DNA of 64,000 nt from Nephrocerus scutellatus (GCA_947095585.1 OX352763.1:115795908-115859907); one strand, 5' to 3'; positions 11,491 to 22,745 are shown, counted from the first letter of the stretch. A program made the numbers and translations. Notes: generated from the letters alone by a model not told the origin.

Positions 11491-12045
11491 TTATTACTTT
11501 AGTAAAAGTTATGTACTTGTGTTGCTGCCGGTGTTACTTCGTTGATCGACAAAAATGGAAGAGAGAGATTTAATTAATTTCTTGTTTTTTCGAGTTATCA
11601 AATTTTTAACCCGTCGTACACACTAGTTTTATAGCAAACCGACCAAAGTTACATTAACAATTTCAAACGTAAGTAGTTTTTTATATGTTACAAAATATAA
11701 TTATTTACAATATAATGATTTCCTTTTAGATATGACAATTATATAATGAAACAAATTAATCAAGCTGAATTCTTAATAAAAGCTGTACTCCTACTTTTAG
11801 ATTGGTTTTTTTTTTGGTTTCGATGAAACAGCTGATTGATAATTTAATAAATGAGTGTTAAACTGGATACGGATTGGTTTATTCGCTTTCGCGAACATGG
11901 GCCCCTAGGCCCGAGGGGTGCCCATATGCATTTTTTAAAAATTAGCCCGATTTTCTTCAAATTATAAAAAACTTTTTATAAAATTTTTGGAGTGATCGGA
12001 ATTATAGGGTGATGAGTCATGCAATGTCAAAAGTAGAACACTACT
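11491..12045. other. AT-rich stretch with AP repeat fragment
   Basis: Mostly AT-rich with no coding signal. About 11890-12005 resembles the inner part of repeat AP on the plus strand (GAGGGGTGCCC, then TTTTTGGAGTGATCGG). Confidence 0.45.
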
Positions 12046-13655
12046 CCAAGTTCATTTGCCCGGTTCGTCTACTTATGTTTCCATACCATCCCTAATGCTC
12101 CTTAACGTAGGGCACGCATCGAAAGCAGGGTTAATAGTTTATCTGGAAAAATATTTTTGTCCTGATAAGGTGAAATGGGCCGTAGACTCCTTCAAACCAT
12201 TCAAAGCACCCGGCAGAGATGGCATTTTTCCAGCGCTCTTTCAGACGGCAATTGAGCTCATCCTGTCGGGGTTGATTGCTTTGTTTAGAGCCAGTTACAA
12301 CTGGGGTTACATTCCTTATACCTGGAGAAAGGTTAACGTTATCTTCATCTACAAACCAGGCAATAGGCCTAGTGAGCTGCCTTAATCGTACAGACCAATA
12401 AGTCTAACATCATTTGTCCTCAAAATTATGGAGAGACTTATTGATGTTCATATCAGAGCTCGGCTAGACACGTATAGCCTTATACACTCGCATACAGGAA
12501 AGGAATAAGCACAGAGGGAACCTTCACTATCTAGTTATAAAGATAGATGGGATTTTTAGCTCCAAGGAAATGGCTTTGTGTTCGATCATTGACAATAAGG
12601 GTGCGTTCAATAACACGACTCAATAACAAGAGCAATCAGTAACAGAGGTATCGAAGGCTCGATCAACCACTTCCTCCTCAAGGGGAGTGTCTATGTAGGT
12701 GACTGCAGCTAAGAGCTGCTCGCAAGGAGGCATACTCTCGCCCCTTCTATGGTCACTTGTCATTGACAACCTTCTAGCCGATCTACATAGATCAGGCTAC
12801 ATCGCCATTGGTTATGCAGACGATTTGGCGTAACTTCACGTCTTAGAATAGTGCAGTAGAGAAGGGCTTTCCTTTCACGAAATGTAGATTGTCCGATATG
12901 GGACCTATCATCTTAAAAGGCACTAACTACATTAGAGTATTCCAGTGAGGTTAAATATATCTGTGTCATCCCTGATAAGCAACTAAACTGGAATTCTCAT
13001 ATCAAGTCCGTTCGTCTGGTAGACAGACGGATAGAAGATGCATGCAGATGAACTAGCTAGGACTGGTTCAGAATCTGCATTCTTAGGACCGGAACCCTAC
13101 TGTGGAATAAGCTGGGCTTCCACCACAGCGATGATTATAAAATGGGAAAGGAAACTTCGTCTGGCCCACTGACTTAGACAGTCCAAACGGTTAATCCTAT
13201 AAAGATATCCTTGATCTAGACAAGGATAGCATCAGAAAGCTAGTGAGTTTCCTAACAGGTCACTGTGGCTTGCGATATCACCTCAATAAAATTATTCTGA
13301 TCTCAAACAGGGAATGTTGGTTCTGCTTGGAGGAGGACGAAACATCCTGGCAAATTCTCTGTAACTGTCCAGGTTTGATCTGGTTAAGGAGACAAATTTT
13401 CCACAAGGGATTATGTTCGTCGGTGGATTTGCGTAAATATGTCACTAAGGACATGAGGAAGGTAGTTAGTCTCTTAGATTAGTTACACCCTACGATACAA
13501 TCGCAGTATCGCCAATTGGATGACATCGGTTCGAAATCGGGACCGGTGGAAAGACTTATTGCGGGAGGCTAGGACCGGACCCCGGTTGTAGAGCCAAATA
13601 TGATGATAATGATCAGCCAATTGGGCTAAGGTTACTGTTTAACAAAAAAAAAAGG
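12046..13655 (+). mobile_element. LINE-L copy 3: LOA-like RT to 3' end
   Basis: Plus-strand LOA-like LINE. RT entry is well kept at 12056-12385: FKPFKAPGRDGIFPALFQTA, then TWRKVNVIFIYKPGNRPSEL, one stop, then YRPISLTSFVLKIMERLIDV. The palm survives in pieces (AIGYADDLA near 12810). RNase H is largely missing. The C-terminal region has ISWASTTAMI-like sequence near 13110 and the Cys motif CWFCLEEDET..ILCNCPGL at 13315-13380. The 3' end is at about 13640, followed by an A-rich tail. Its 3' UTR is split by a small LINE-C tail insertion with target-site duplication (13511-13624). Confidence 0.85.
13511..13624 (+). mobile_element. Orphan LINE-C 3' tail with 9-bp target-site duplication
   Basis: GCCAATTGG at 13511-13519 is repeated at 13616-13624 and brackets about 96 bases of LINE-C 3' end: TCGAAATCGGGACCGG, TTGCGGGAGGC, CCCCGGTTGTAG and a TGATGATAATGAT tail. 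Uninterrupted LINE-L 3' ends in the window read CAGTATCAGCCAATCGGG through the same site, so this is a precise insertion. Confidence 0.9.
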
Positions 13656-13700
13656 TCAAAAGTACGTTTGAATAGCAAACAAAACCAATCATAAACAGAA

Positions 13701-13780
13701 TTGAGGACGCTTCTTGACTCAGGGAGTGAAGGACCTCAAAATGCCAGATTTCTTCAACTGGAACGTGAGTTTCTTCGATA
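13701..13780. repeat. 80-base near-identical repeat, copy 1
   Basis: Matches 16077-16156 at 79 of 80 positions by my count, with sharp ends and unrelated flanks. It contains GGAGTGAAGGACCTC and CAACTGGAACGTGAG. Far better conserved than other repeats here. Function unknown. Confidence 0.85.
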
Positions 13781-13784
13781 TAAT

Positions 13785-14025
13785 ACCATAAACACAAATT
13801 TTCGTAAATGTCTCAACTCCAGCGCCACCCAACGGTTCGAAAAATAAAACTTAAACTTATCGGAGCACCAAACGAACATGTGGTGTGAATATGAACCAAA
13901 TCTAAACATAACCACAAATTTTCATAAATATCTCGAATCCAGCGCCACCTAACGGTCTAAAGAAACTTAAACTTTTCGGAGCACAAACACCAAACGGACA
14001 TATGATGTGAATAGGGTCTTCAATA
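13785..14025. repeat. Diverged tandem pair, period about 120 bases
   Basis: ACAAATTTTC starts at 13794 and again at 13914. Both units carry CCAGCGCCACC.AACGGT and GGTGTGAAT or GATGTGAAT. The CAGCGCCACCTA-type core also occurs near 32515, inside another TE, which suggests transposon origin. Confidence 0.6.
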
Positions 14026-14179
14026 CGTCTAGTGTTTTAGACGGGATGAGGCGACATAAACGCGTTATATCCCTACTGACAAACAAACATCGGTAGTTAT
14101 GTTATTAGGCGATTAATATTCACAGTAAGATATAATATCTTATCATTGTTGTAATTACTATTGTTTGAGCTCCACATGA

Positions 14180-14700
14180 GAATTGGAGGGATGTTGCTAT
14201 AACTTATATGAGAAGCTCAGAGTGCTGTCGTCAGCGAAAGAGTGAACAGATTATAAGTAATTTAATAATAATAATAATATTTGGCGCGACAGACCATTGC
14301 GGTCCAAGGCCTAACTTCTCGCGAGCATTTGTGCTGCGTATGTATATTTTTGGACACAAATGGAAGGGACCTACAATTTAAGGCTGGATCCGAGCGGCGA
14401 ATTGAGAAGCTTTCCGTGACAAGGTATTACTCTCGAAACGTTTGTCACCTATTTGCGAGAGGTGGGACACCGTGAAAAATACTTTTGTTGCTGCTGAGAT
14501 TCGAACCACGAACCCCTTGCTCAGCAGTCATGTGCACTTCCACTGAGCCACGGCGAACACAGAAGTAATTTACAAAAGATCATTAATAAAAATGAAAAAG
14601 AGTGGCGAAGACAAAAGAGAGCCCTGCGGAACGTCAGCAATTATGAGATGTATTTCAGACTTGCAACTGTCCAAGATAACTCAAATTGATCGGTGCAAAA
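14180..14700 (-). mobile_element. LINE-K copy 2: RT fragment split by SINE-S
   Basis: Minus-strand RT fragment. 14212-14240 encodes ADDSTLSFS, the LINE-K version of the catalytic aspartates. 14573-14695 matches LINE-K copy 6 at about 62595-62715 (AAAGAGAGCCCTGCGGAAC). SINE-S copy C interrupts it with a 10-base target-site duplication. Confidence 0.75.
14265..14562 (-). mobile_element. SINE-S copy C, near full length
   Basis: Best complete copy, on the minus strand. The 3' tail is the (AAT)n at 14265-14280, followed inward by GGCGCGACAGACCATTGCGG. The hairpin arms CCATTTGTGTCC and its partner follow, then CCGTGACAAGG, GGTGGGACACCGTG, a B box complement (GAGATTCGAACC) and an A box complement (CCACTGAGCCA), ending at about 14558. 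AAGTAATTTA at 14255-14264 and 14563-14572 is the target-site duplication. The structure is that of a pol III transcribed tRNA-derived SINE mobilised by a LINE. Confidence 0.92.
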
Positions 14701-16076
14701 GATATATAGATACATAGATATATGCATCGTTTTTGTAACCTTACTTTCAAATTCTTCCGTACAAATTATAAAAAAAAGTTCCGATTTGCTTACATTTAAC
14801 CAAAATGGCTTTATCTTTTTTTGTATTTCAACCATCGCTAGTTATTATAATAGTGCTGGCATTTTGATTAACTGCGGAACAACGTCTGTTATGTCAAAAC
14901 TTCGTAGGTGTCAGGTTTCACGTCGGAGATTGTTGAAATACAAATACTTTTGCGACCACAATTCTTCAAAATAATCATAAACTTCAGCTTTATTCACAAA
15001 AAACCATCCTTCATAAAGTCAAAATTGACTTAACTTCAACATTTCGAATTTATCTTCAGCTTCTTTATTTTATTCCTCCAAATGACTTACAACTTGGCAG
15101 ACCGTTGCGTGGAAACTTTTTTCATTTTTCCAACACACATGTGGCGCGCATGAGGTAAATATTTTGACGATGCTGAATGCAATTTCCCGCATATAACTAC
15201 AAAGTTGATAGCACAACCAAGTTCCTGTTTCACCTTTTTCCGGGAAAAAGTTTTTCTCTCCCAACTGAAATAAGAAATATGAAGGCGAAAACTTTCAAAA
15301 CAAAGAATAGACCTTCTTCGCCGATTTCCAACTCGTCATGACACAGTCTGCGTGGCACCGACGCGGTACTAAAAACAAAAAAGGTTACAAGGAAGCGTCA
15401 GTGTCTCATTGTAAGACTCACTGTGCGAGAAAGCAAAAAGTTGACTCTGGTGAGGAAGAACTTACTGGTGCGACGCTGAAATAATATTATGACAGAACCA
15501 AGACTTTTAAATGTTTTTTGGTTGTTGCCAGATTCTTCTTTTTTTCTACTTTATGCCGGTCTTGGCTTAACGCAAATGGTTAAGAAATTCCTTCTCCAAT
15601 AGTAAGAACCCAAAAAAAATACGAAATGGAATACAAATACCCAAATCCAGAATGAATACAAAAATAATTACTATTTCTGTCAAAGTTTTGAAGTTTTGCT
15701 CTTATAGTCATATGAGCACATTCATTGGCTGTGACAACCGACATCATGCGGTGAGAATGAAGAAAGTTTTACCAAGACACCGCAGGCATCCGTTGAAGAC
15801 GGCAGAGATACATTCACTTTACAAGAGAGTCAAAGTGATGGTGAAATCTTGCGACGAATTTCATGGATAAGTTTTTTAAAGGGGGATTAGAGGGAACATA
15901 AAATTCGATATCTTTGGCTTAAATGTTGATCGACAAAAAATTAACTCAGAAGTAGGGATCTGTTGCGGTACCGAAAAATGCCCGCTATTGAAACTGACAC
16001 AAGCCTCGGATAAGTAATGATCGAATAATGACGATTTTTGGCTACTGTACCCGGACTATGGTTGGTTTTTTGGAAT
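14701..16076. other. AT-rich stretch, nothing recognised
   Basis: Short chance ORFs only, the longest 72 codons at 15652-15870. No TE motif and no repeats shared with other parts of the window. Confidence 0.55.
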
Positions 16077-16156
16077 TTGAGGACGCTTCTTGACTCAGGG
16101 AGTGAAGGACCTCAAAATGCCAGATTTCTTCAACTGGAACGTGAGTTTTTTCGATA
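16077..16156. repeat. 80-base near-identical repeat, copy 2
   Basis: Partner of 13701-13780. Here its right end lies immediately upstream of the truncated start of LINE-B copy 1 (LGVSEIRWFDAG), so it could be LINE-B 5' sequence or an unrelated element used as the integration site. Confidence 0.85.
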
Positions 16157-16235
16157 AAATTTGGGAGTGAGTGAAATAAGATGGTTCGACGCGGGACAGT
16201 ACCAATCCCCAAGGTGTAACACTGTGCTACTCTAC

Positions 16236-16283
16236 TCCGGCAAACCCTCCGGCAAACCCTCCGGCAAACCCTCCGGCAAACCC
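16236..16283 (+). repeat. Four exact 12-bp repeats inside the LINE-B endonuclease
   Basis: TCCGGCAAACCC is repeated four times in tandem, in frame, coding SGKP four times in the YSGKP loop of EN where related elements have one. The unit length keeps the reading frame open. It looks like local slippage expansion. Confidence 0.95.
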
Positions 16284-17171
16284 GGTGAATCTGGAGTGGG
16301 TCTGCTGCGAACACCAACAGCACGCAAATGCCTTATTTCTTGGCACCACATGGTGATAGGATCTTATCGGCCGGATTTCGAACTGGAGTACGGCGCGTCA
16401 CGATCATCTAGTGTTACGCCCCAACGAATCCCTCGACTGAGGATGAAAAGGACAACTTCTGCAATCAACGCAACACCAATCGAAGATATCGTCATCGTGA
16501 TGGGGGACTTGAATACCAAGGCAGGCAATGACAATGAAGGACTCAGACATGTGATTGGGAAGCACGGTCTCGTCGAACGAAATGACAATGGTGAACGATT
16601 TGTTGATTTCTGCAACACCAATTACCTTGTCATAGGAGGCCCACGGCGCCCACTATTTGAGCATAAGCCCTGCAACAAAGTCAGCTGGGTGGCAACTGAC
16701 AGGCAATCATTACCCAACCAAATAGACCATGTGGCGATCAGCTAGGTATAACATCGACCGGCTTAAGATTCCCTTAGTACGCCAACAATTAAGGGATTGG
16801 AAGCAATCAGCAGCTCACTGCCGACAACTATCCAAGACCATTGGAAATTGGAAATGTTTTCACATCTGGAGTGGAAAGTATTTTTGGTAGCAGCCAGGCA
16901 AGGCACAGCACGTGGCTTACCAAGGATATCTAAAAAACAGATTAAAAAACGTAAGATACTTAAAGGTGGTATTGTAGATAACGCGAGGATCGAACTAGAG
17001 TCCCGGTATCGAAGGAAAATGAAAGAAGTGCAGCGTAGTGTAAGACGTGACAAACCCTATTATATTAACACCCTGGCTTTAGAAGCAGAGGAAGCAGCAA
17101 GCAGGTGGGACAGCAGAACCATTTACAGAATCACCAAAGATCTGTCCACTTCCGTAGACCTTTTATCTGTT

Positions 17172-17214
17172 CGCTAATAACCCAAGGCTCTTGGATGAGA
17201 CCAAGTGTTATATT
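17172..17214 (+). repeat. 43-base repeat, copy 2
   Basis: Matches 9380-9422 at 39 of 43 positions. It lies in the non-LINE-B segment that separates the linker from the RT in LINE-B copy 1. Confidence 0.6.
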
Positions 17215-18366
17215 TTCTTCAGCGAACCGCTTGCTAAGGGTAGCGGACGCGCCTTACGCGTCTGACAGGTGGACACCGCTCTAGCCAACATCCGGTGTAA
17301 GTAAGATGGTGTAGTACTCATTTCAGATGAAGATCAGCTCAAACGATGGAAGGTCCTTAACCGTGTATTCGCCAACGATATGTACCCAAATCTAGCGGAG
17401 CTGCCGGAAGTAACAATTTCCCGAATTCGCACCTCAACTCCCAGTTAAGATGAGACCGCTACCGCGATCAACACACTAAAGAACAACAAGTCGGTAGGAC
17501 TAGATGGTATACCCGCAGAGCTTCTACGTGCCGCTTCAACTACATCAGCAGAGCTTGTATATCCTCTTGTAGAGATAGCTTGAGAGGCATAAAGTTTCCC
17601 CGACGAGTGGAACAAGGGAATGATTGTCAAGCTTCCTAAAAAAGGTAGTCTTATGGAGTGCGAAAACTGCATTATTCCTGCAGTTGCAAAGATAATAGCC
17701 AAAGTAGTACTTGATCGAATTAAGGAACATCTGGAAAATACACTCGATGCCGAACAAGCAGGTTTCCGCAATGGATCCTCCTGTGTCGAACACACCACTA
17801 CATCCACATCATATTACACTACACCACCTGCTGTTCATCGATTGTGAGAAGGCGTGTGACAGTTTCAACAAACAGTTTATCTGGCTTGCATTGCGCAGGA
17901 GAGGTATACCCGATAAACTAATAGCTATTATTAAAGCAACCTATGATGGCTCTAATTGTCATGTGCTGCATAGAGGAAAGCTATCGGAGGAATTCGAGAT
18001 CCTATGTGGTGTACGACAAGGTTGCATTCTATCGCCGATACTTTTTTTGTTTGTGATTAGCGATGTACTTAGCGCAGCTTTATCCACTGGAAATGGAGGA
18101 ATTCGTTGGACTCTTAAATCTCAACTCAACGCCTCCGAAGAGACGACAGTTCCATAGCAAACAACGCAATGCAATGGAATCCATTATCTCAGGATGGTAG
18201 AAGAAGAATGGGTCGTCCGAGATATATATGGCGCAGAACAGTTGAGGAGGAGGCACGACAATTGGGGAAGAGTTGGAGAGAGCTGAATTTCATTTCCAGG
18301 AACCGAAAGCGATGGCGCATAGGCATATTAAAGGCCCTGGGACCCACAAGGGGATATATGACATAA

Positions 18367-19394
18367 GTCAAGTAAATGTTATTAACAAAAACGCAAATGG
18401 ATCAGACAGACAAACTCAAAACAATAACCTTTTGCTGGAAACTTTTCCAAGAAAAAACAGGAGAACATTTACATAACTCAGAAATAAATGCAATCTTCCT
18501 GGTGAAGTCGCAAGTTGAATGGAATACAAAAAAAACCTGCTAACGAGACCGGTAGCAAAAAAACCGACTGCTGCATCATCATCATCTCAGGATAACACTG
18601 CCTCTTAAGAGTTAAAGTATTTCTACCAAAATTGCATTCGTTTAAAAGTTTCCCTCTGTTTCATCTTAGCATGTGATTATGGTGATTCCATCAGTCTCCT
18701 TCTTTTTTTTTCCATTGTATCCCTCGGTTCATCTTTTTGTTATTCAGTATTTTCCTGCAGCCAGATAAGTTATTTACATTTTAAGAAGTTTTTCGGTAGT
18801 TCGACCCCACCTCGACACAGGTAATCAAATTACCCTTAATTTACCGCTTAACGAAGGTAAAAGAGCATTTTCTAGAATTTCAAAATATGTTTAGATTAAG
18901 TTTTGCTACGGAGCGACGAACATGAACAGCACAGTAAGTAGAGCGCGCTTGACAACAACCACAATGACAAGAGGAACTAACTTTCACTTTGATGAAAGTT
19001 AAGTTTCGCAATGAGGGAAACCATTTAGTTTGGCTTGCTTTTTGCTTTTGGTGGGCAAGGGGTCCTTAAAACTTTGTCAAATATTTTACTTTGTCATTAT
19101 TTAGAAATTTGTTTCTTCCCTGGTAATTGGGTTTAAGGGATTTCTTTTTTTTTAATGAGCTCACTTTTAGTGATTCGTTATAGAAATGTTAGAAAGAAAA
19201 AAACATTACTTTGAATGTGTGGTTGGTACTATAGTTACACTTTCAAGTTTACCTAATTTCACATGGATTAAATTTTGAAGGTTTTAGGTTCATTGGTTGG
19301 AAAGAGGTAATCGATATTACCCTGATTAACAACAATAAACTCTTTAGGGTTGATAACTGGACAGTGTCCGATGTCAGTCCTGCTCTAGTATTTC
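18367..19394. other. AT-rich stretch, nothing recognised
   Basis: No conserved ORF, no shared repeat and no RNA gene seen between LINE-B copy 1 and LINE-A copy 1. Confidence 0.55.
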
Positions 19395-20985
19395 ATCTAA
19401 ACCTCCCAACAGAGCCGATCAAAACTTATCGATAGATTAATAGAACTGAACCCTAATAGGCTACTTAACATTAGCGTCGCTACTCCTTCCTTGGATGAGA
19501 TAAGGACAACAATTTGTTTACTGCAATCAGGTAAATCAGCAGGCAATGACAACATCTACGCAGAACTCCTTCAAGCTGACGTCGAGTTAACTACGCGAAC
19601 ATTGCATGCGATATATCAAGGTATCTGAGAATCTGAATCCATTCCGTCGTCGTTAAAAGAAGGCTTAGTAGTCAAACTCCCAAAGAAAGGTGATTTGAGA
19701 ACTTGCGAAAACTGGAGACTAATTACCCTGCTAAACACCATAAACAAAGTGATCTCCTCTATAATAGCTAGGCGCTTACGGAATGCGTTGGAGCTAATTT
19801 TGAGCAAAGTACCAGCAGGATTTCGCCCAAACCGTTCTTGTACTGATCAAATTAATACCTTGCGTATAATCATTGAACAGTCAGTTGAGTATCGCTCTCC
19901 TCTGTATATGGTTTTTATAGATTTTAAACGCGCTTTTGATAGCGTGGGCCGAAACACGATGTGGCAGATTTTGGCTACCTATGATGTTCGGAAAAAACTC
20001 ATTAACATCATTAAGGAGCTGTACCGCGACTCAACATGCCGCGTCATTCATAACGGTCATCTTGGCTCACCTTTCAGCATCTACTCGGGAGTCAAGCAAG
20101 GTTGCACACTCTCACCATTACTTTTCACAATTGTCATCGACTGGGTGATGAAAATAGTAACCCGTACTCCATCGGGTTTGCCATGGAATGTTTTTCACCG
20201 CCTGGAAGACCTAGAGACCTAGACTATGCCGATGATATCTGTCTCCTATCACAATCACTAGGTGACATGGAGCGAAAATTAAACTCACTAGAACTCCACG
20301 CTGACAAAGTGGGGGTAAAAATTAACGTCTCAAAAACAAAACGCTAGTGGAACATGTGATCTCTCGATTGACGGACATCAGATAGAGGAAGTCGATAAGT
20401 TTTGCTATTTGGGCAGCTGGATGTCAAAAAATGATGGTGCTGCTGACTCGGATGTGTGCTCTCGTATAAACAAGGCGCGACACTCCTATAGTATGCTAAA
20501 TAATATCTGGAACTTCTTACAAATCTCCCGGAATCTGAACCTAACGATATTCAGATCTAACGTTCTCTCAGTACTCTTGGCTACGAAATGGGGAAAGTCA
20601 CAGAGTCAATTGCGACGCACCTCCAAGTCTTCGTCAACAAGTGCTTAAGGAGGATACTGAGAATAAGATGGCCGGACATTATCACCAATCAAGACTTGTG
20701 AAGAGTAACGAACAGGAAGCAATCGCGATCACCATCGGACGACGAAAATGGAGCTGGATTGGCCACACTTTGAGAAAGTCAGCGGACGATATTATGAAAT
20801 TAGCCCTCGACTGGAATCCACAAGGAAGCCGCCGAGTTGGCTATCCTAGCAAGACATGGAAAAGCACAATATAAGAGGAAGCAAGATCCCGTGGACAGAG
20901 TGTCGTCTCTTGATACCTCAGGCGATAAGTGGGGTTCGTTGGCGGGCGTTTGTAGAAGTCCCATGCTCCCCTGCGGAGTAAAGGG
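19395..20985 (+). mobile_element. LINE-A copy 1: RTE-like RT relic
   Basis: 5'-truncated RTE-like LINE lacking EN. RT entry at 19400-19700: LQSGKSAGNDNIYAELLQA, then VVKLPKKGDLRTCENWRLI. The best ORF, 19695-20222, holds AGFRPNRSCTDQINTLR, VFIDFKRAFDSV (first catalytic Asp) and GVKQGCTLSPLLFTIVIDW. After a short frame-shifting duplication comes LDYADDICLLSQSLGDME, the YADD motif. The thumb carries LGSWMSKND, INKARHSYSMLNNIW and IRWPDIITNQ, then RRKWSWIGHTLRKSADDI to the C-terminus near 20985. Close to copy 2 (36322-37362), but the two copies have private indels; copy 1 loses bases after SKTK at 20340. Non-functional. Confidence 0.9.
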
Positions 20986-21404
20986 AAGAAATAAGAAATG
21001 AACTGACTGGATGAAATTTGGTAATATAATGAAAAAGCCACGACTGAGGAATTGGACAGGAATATTCACGCGTTCGAGAAATCAATGAACGTGGCTTTAA
21101 GGTCCTCTTGCCCAATCAGTCGGAGCAAAAAACTTCACCCTCCGCGATAGACGTATTTTATACGGAACCCTAAGCTTCCATTGTAAGTCGCTTATCTCTC
21201 TGAGCCAACACGGCTTTCGTTGAATTCGTGTCCTTCGTCCTTATAGCCTTAGAGAGCAGCAACGAAGTCGACGTTGTTGCAACTGATTTCAGTAATCAAC
21301 TTTTGATAAGATATCTCATCAGTGAATCCTTTTTAAATTGTCTGCCTTTAGCTTTGAACCCTTATTGTTAAATTGAATATTTTCCTATATAGAAAATCAT
21401 ATTT
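20986..21404. other. Unassigned stretch
   Basis: No coding or repeat signal recognised between LINE-A copy 1 and the small RT fragment at 21405. Confidence 0.5.
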
Positions 21405-21470
21405 ATAGTGTTCGCTTCAGGTACGTCCTCGCAACCTCTGGTGTACCACAAGGCAGCCATCTGGGCCCCC
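21405..21470 (+). mobile_element. Tiny RT fragment of a Jockey/BS-like LINE
   Basis: Encodes RYVLATSGVPQGSHLGPLF, the RT motif B region (GVPQGSHLGPLLF) seen in Jockey and CR1 group elements. It is flush against the T-rich end of LINE-L copy 4. Not assignable to the other families here. Confidence 0.65.
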
Positions 21471-22470
21471 TTTTTTTTATGACAAAACCCCCTAGCCCAT
21501 TGGCTGATACTGTGACCTAAAAAGATCTATTGTATCGTAGCGTGTAATTAATCTAAGAGACTATCTACCTTCCTAATGAAGGATAGTATGTCCTTAGTGA
21601 CAGAATTATGCAGATCCGCCAAGGAACATAATGCCTTGTGGAAAATATGGCTCCTTAACCAGATCAAACCTGAATAGTCACAGAGGGTGTGCCCGGATAT
21701 CTCGTCCTCCTCCAAGCAGAACCTACATTCCGTATTTGAGCCAGGGAATAAGTTTGTTAAGGTGATATCGCAAGCCACAGTAACCTGTGAGAAAACTCAC
21801 TAGCTTTCTGATGCTATCCTTGGCTAGATCAAGGATTTCCTTATAGGAAAACGGCCTGATTAACCGTTTGGACTGAGCCCTGGGGTATTATCCCAGTTGG
21901 CCAGACGAACTTTCCTTTCTCATTTATTAATCATCGCTGTGGTGGTGGCCCAGCTGATACCACAGTATGGTTCCGGTCATATGAACGCAGATTCTAAACC
22001 AACCCTGGCTAGTTCATCTCGTTCGTTCGTTGCCTGCAACATCCTGGTGACCAGGGACCCAACCGAGCTTCACCCTGTTATGCCTTGCTGGGAATTGCAG
22101 TGCATCTTAGCGAAACCGAAACAGTACTCCCTGACCATGGTGTCCAGGATAGTACAAAACATGTCTCTTAACAGGAACAGCTTCTAGGGTAGCTGCGCAT
22201 GGCACCCGTTAAACCTAGACAGGCAATTCTTTGTAGCTTCTGAAGCTTATATACCGTTATCCGTTCAAGAACTTTCGGCCACCGTACGTGATAATTGGTC
22301 TCACCATCATGGTATACATCCAATGTATCATTTTAGGATTAAGACCCCAAGTTCTGCCGTAGAGGCGTCTACAGGTACACAGGGTTGGCACGTTCAATGG
22401 CGGACGTGATATGAGAATTCCAGTTTCTTCGTTTATCAAGGATGGCTCCGCCAGTCATCATTCCTAGTCA
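21471..22470 (-). mobile_element. LINE-L copy 4: LOA-like 3' region
   Basis: Minus strand with its poly(A) as T's at 21471-21479. C-terminal Cys motif ECRFCLEEDEISGHTLCDY at about 21680-21735. The linker ISWATTTAMINKWERKVRL is near 21900-21960. Upstream sequence resembling the RNase H to C-terminal linker (NERDELARVGLESAF) lies near 22000-22050. At 22257-22465 the RT C-terminus survives (WGLNPKMIHWMYTMMVRPII). Much of RNase H is lost. Confidence 0.8.
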
Positions 22471-22499
22471 GCAAAATAATGAAACACATCGTTATCGGC

Positions 22500-22745
22500 T
22501 TTAAAGCAATAGTGTTGGGCGTAATTTAAGAACATATGCCTCATAAACATTCACGTACCTACAGAGAATTTCCCAAGCAATGGGAGAGAAGAAGATTCTT
22601 TCAATCAGTCCAACGGAAACTCTATGCCTGCCCTCACTATGATGTGAACCTCATTCTGGGCGATATGAACGCCGAAAAAGTACATTGACATCCTTAGTTT
22701 GCACGAGAGCACTTATGACTGTCGAAGACAACGAGTCATAGCGAT
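22500..22745 (+). mobile_element. LINE-C copy 4: endonuclease fragment
   Basis: Degenerate plus-strand match to the start of LINE-C copy 1: the segment equivalent to NFHAPAEDFPDDEKEEFF at about 22545-22610, then the YDVNLILGDMNAE-like motif near 22640-22675. Several indels; no RT follows. Confidence 0.7.

Larger units (their letters stand above)
16157..18366 (+). mobile_element. LINE-B copy 1: RTE-like EN-RT with deletions
   Basis: Plus-strand RTE-like LINE, N-terminally truncated. EN spans about 16157-16742: VSEIRWFDAGQYQSP, then IVIVMGDLNTKAG, GKHGLVERNDNGERFVDFC and NQIDHVAIS. A gap follows, then the basic linker (YRRKMKEVQRSVRRDKPYY, 16797-17170) and a 17172-17320 segment that does not fit the family. 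RT resumes with DGIPAELLRAA, VKLPKKGSLMECEN, AEQAGFRNGSSC, LLFIDCEKACDS and GVRQGCILSPILF (about 18010). The YADD region and thumb are deleted at about 18125. The C-terminal tail QWNPLSQDGRRR..GRPRYIWRR..LGKSWRELN ends at 18366 (LGPTRGYMT stop). At least two deletions and several frameshifts. Copy 2 at 43705 keeps the YADD part lost here. Confidence 0.88.
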
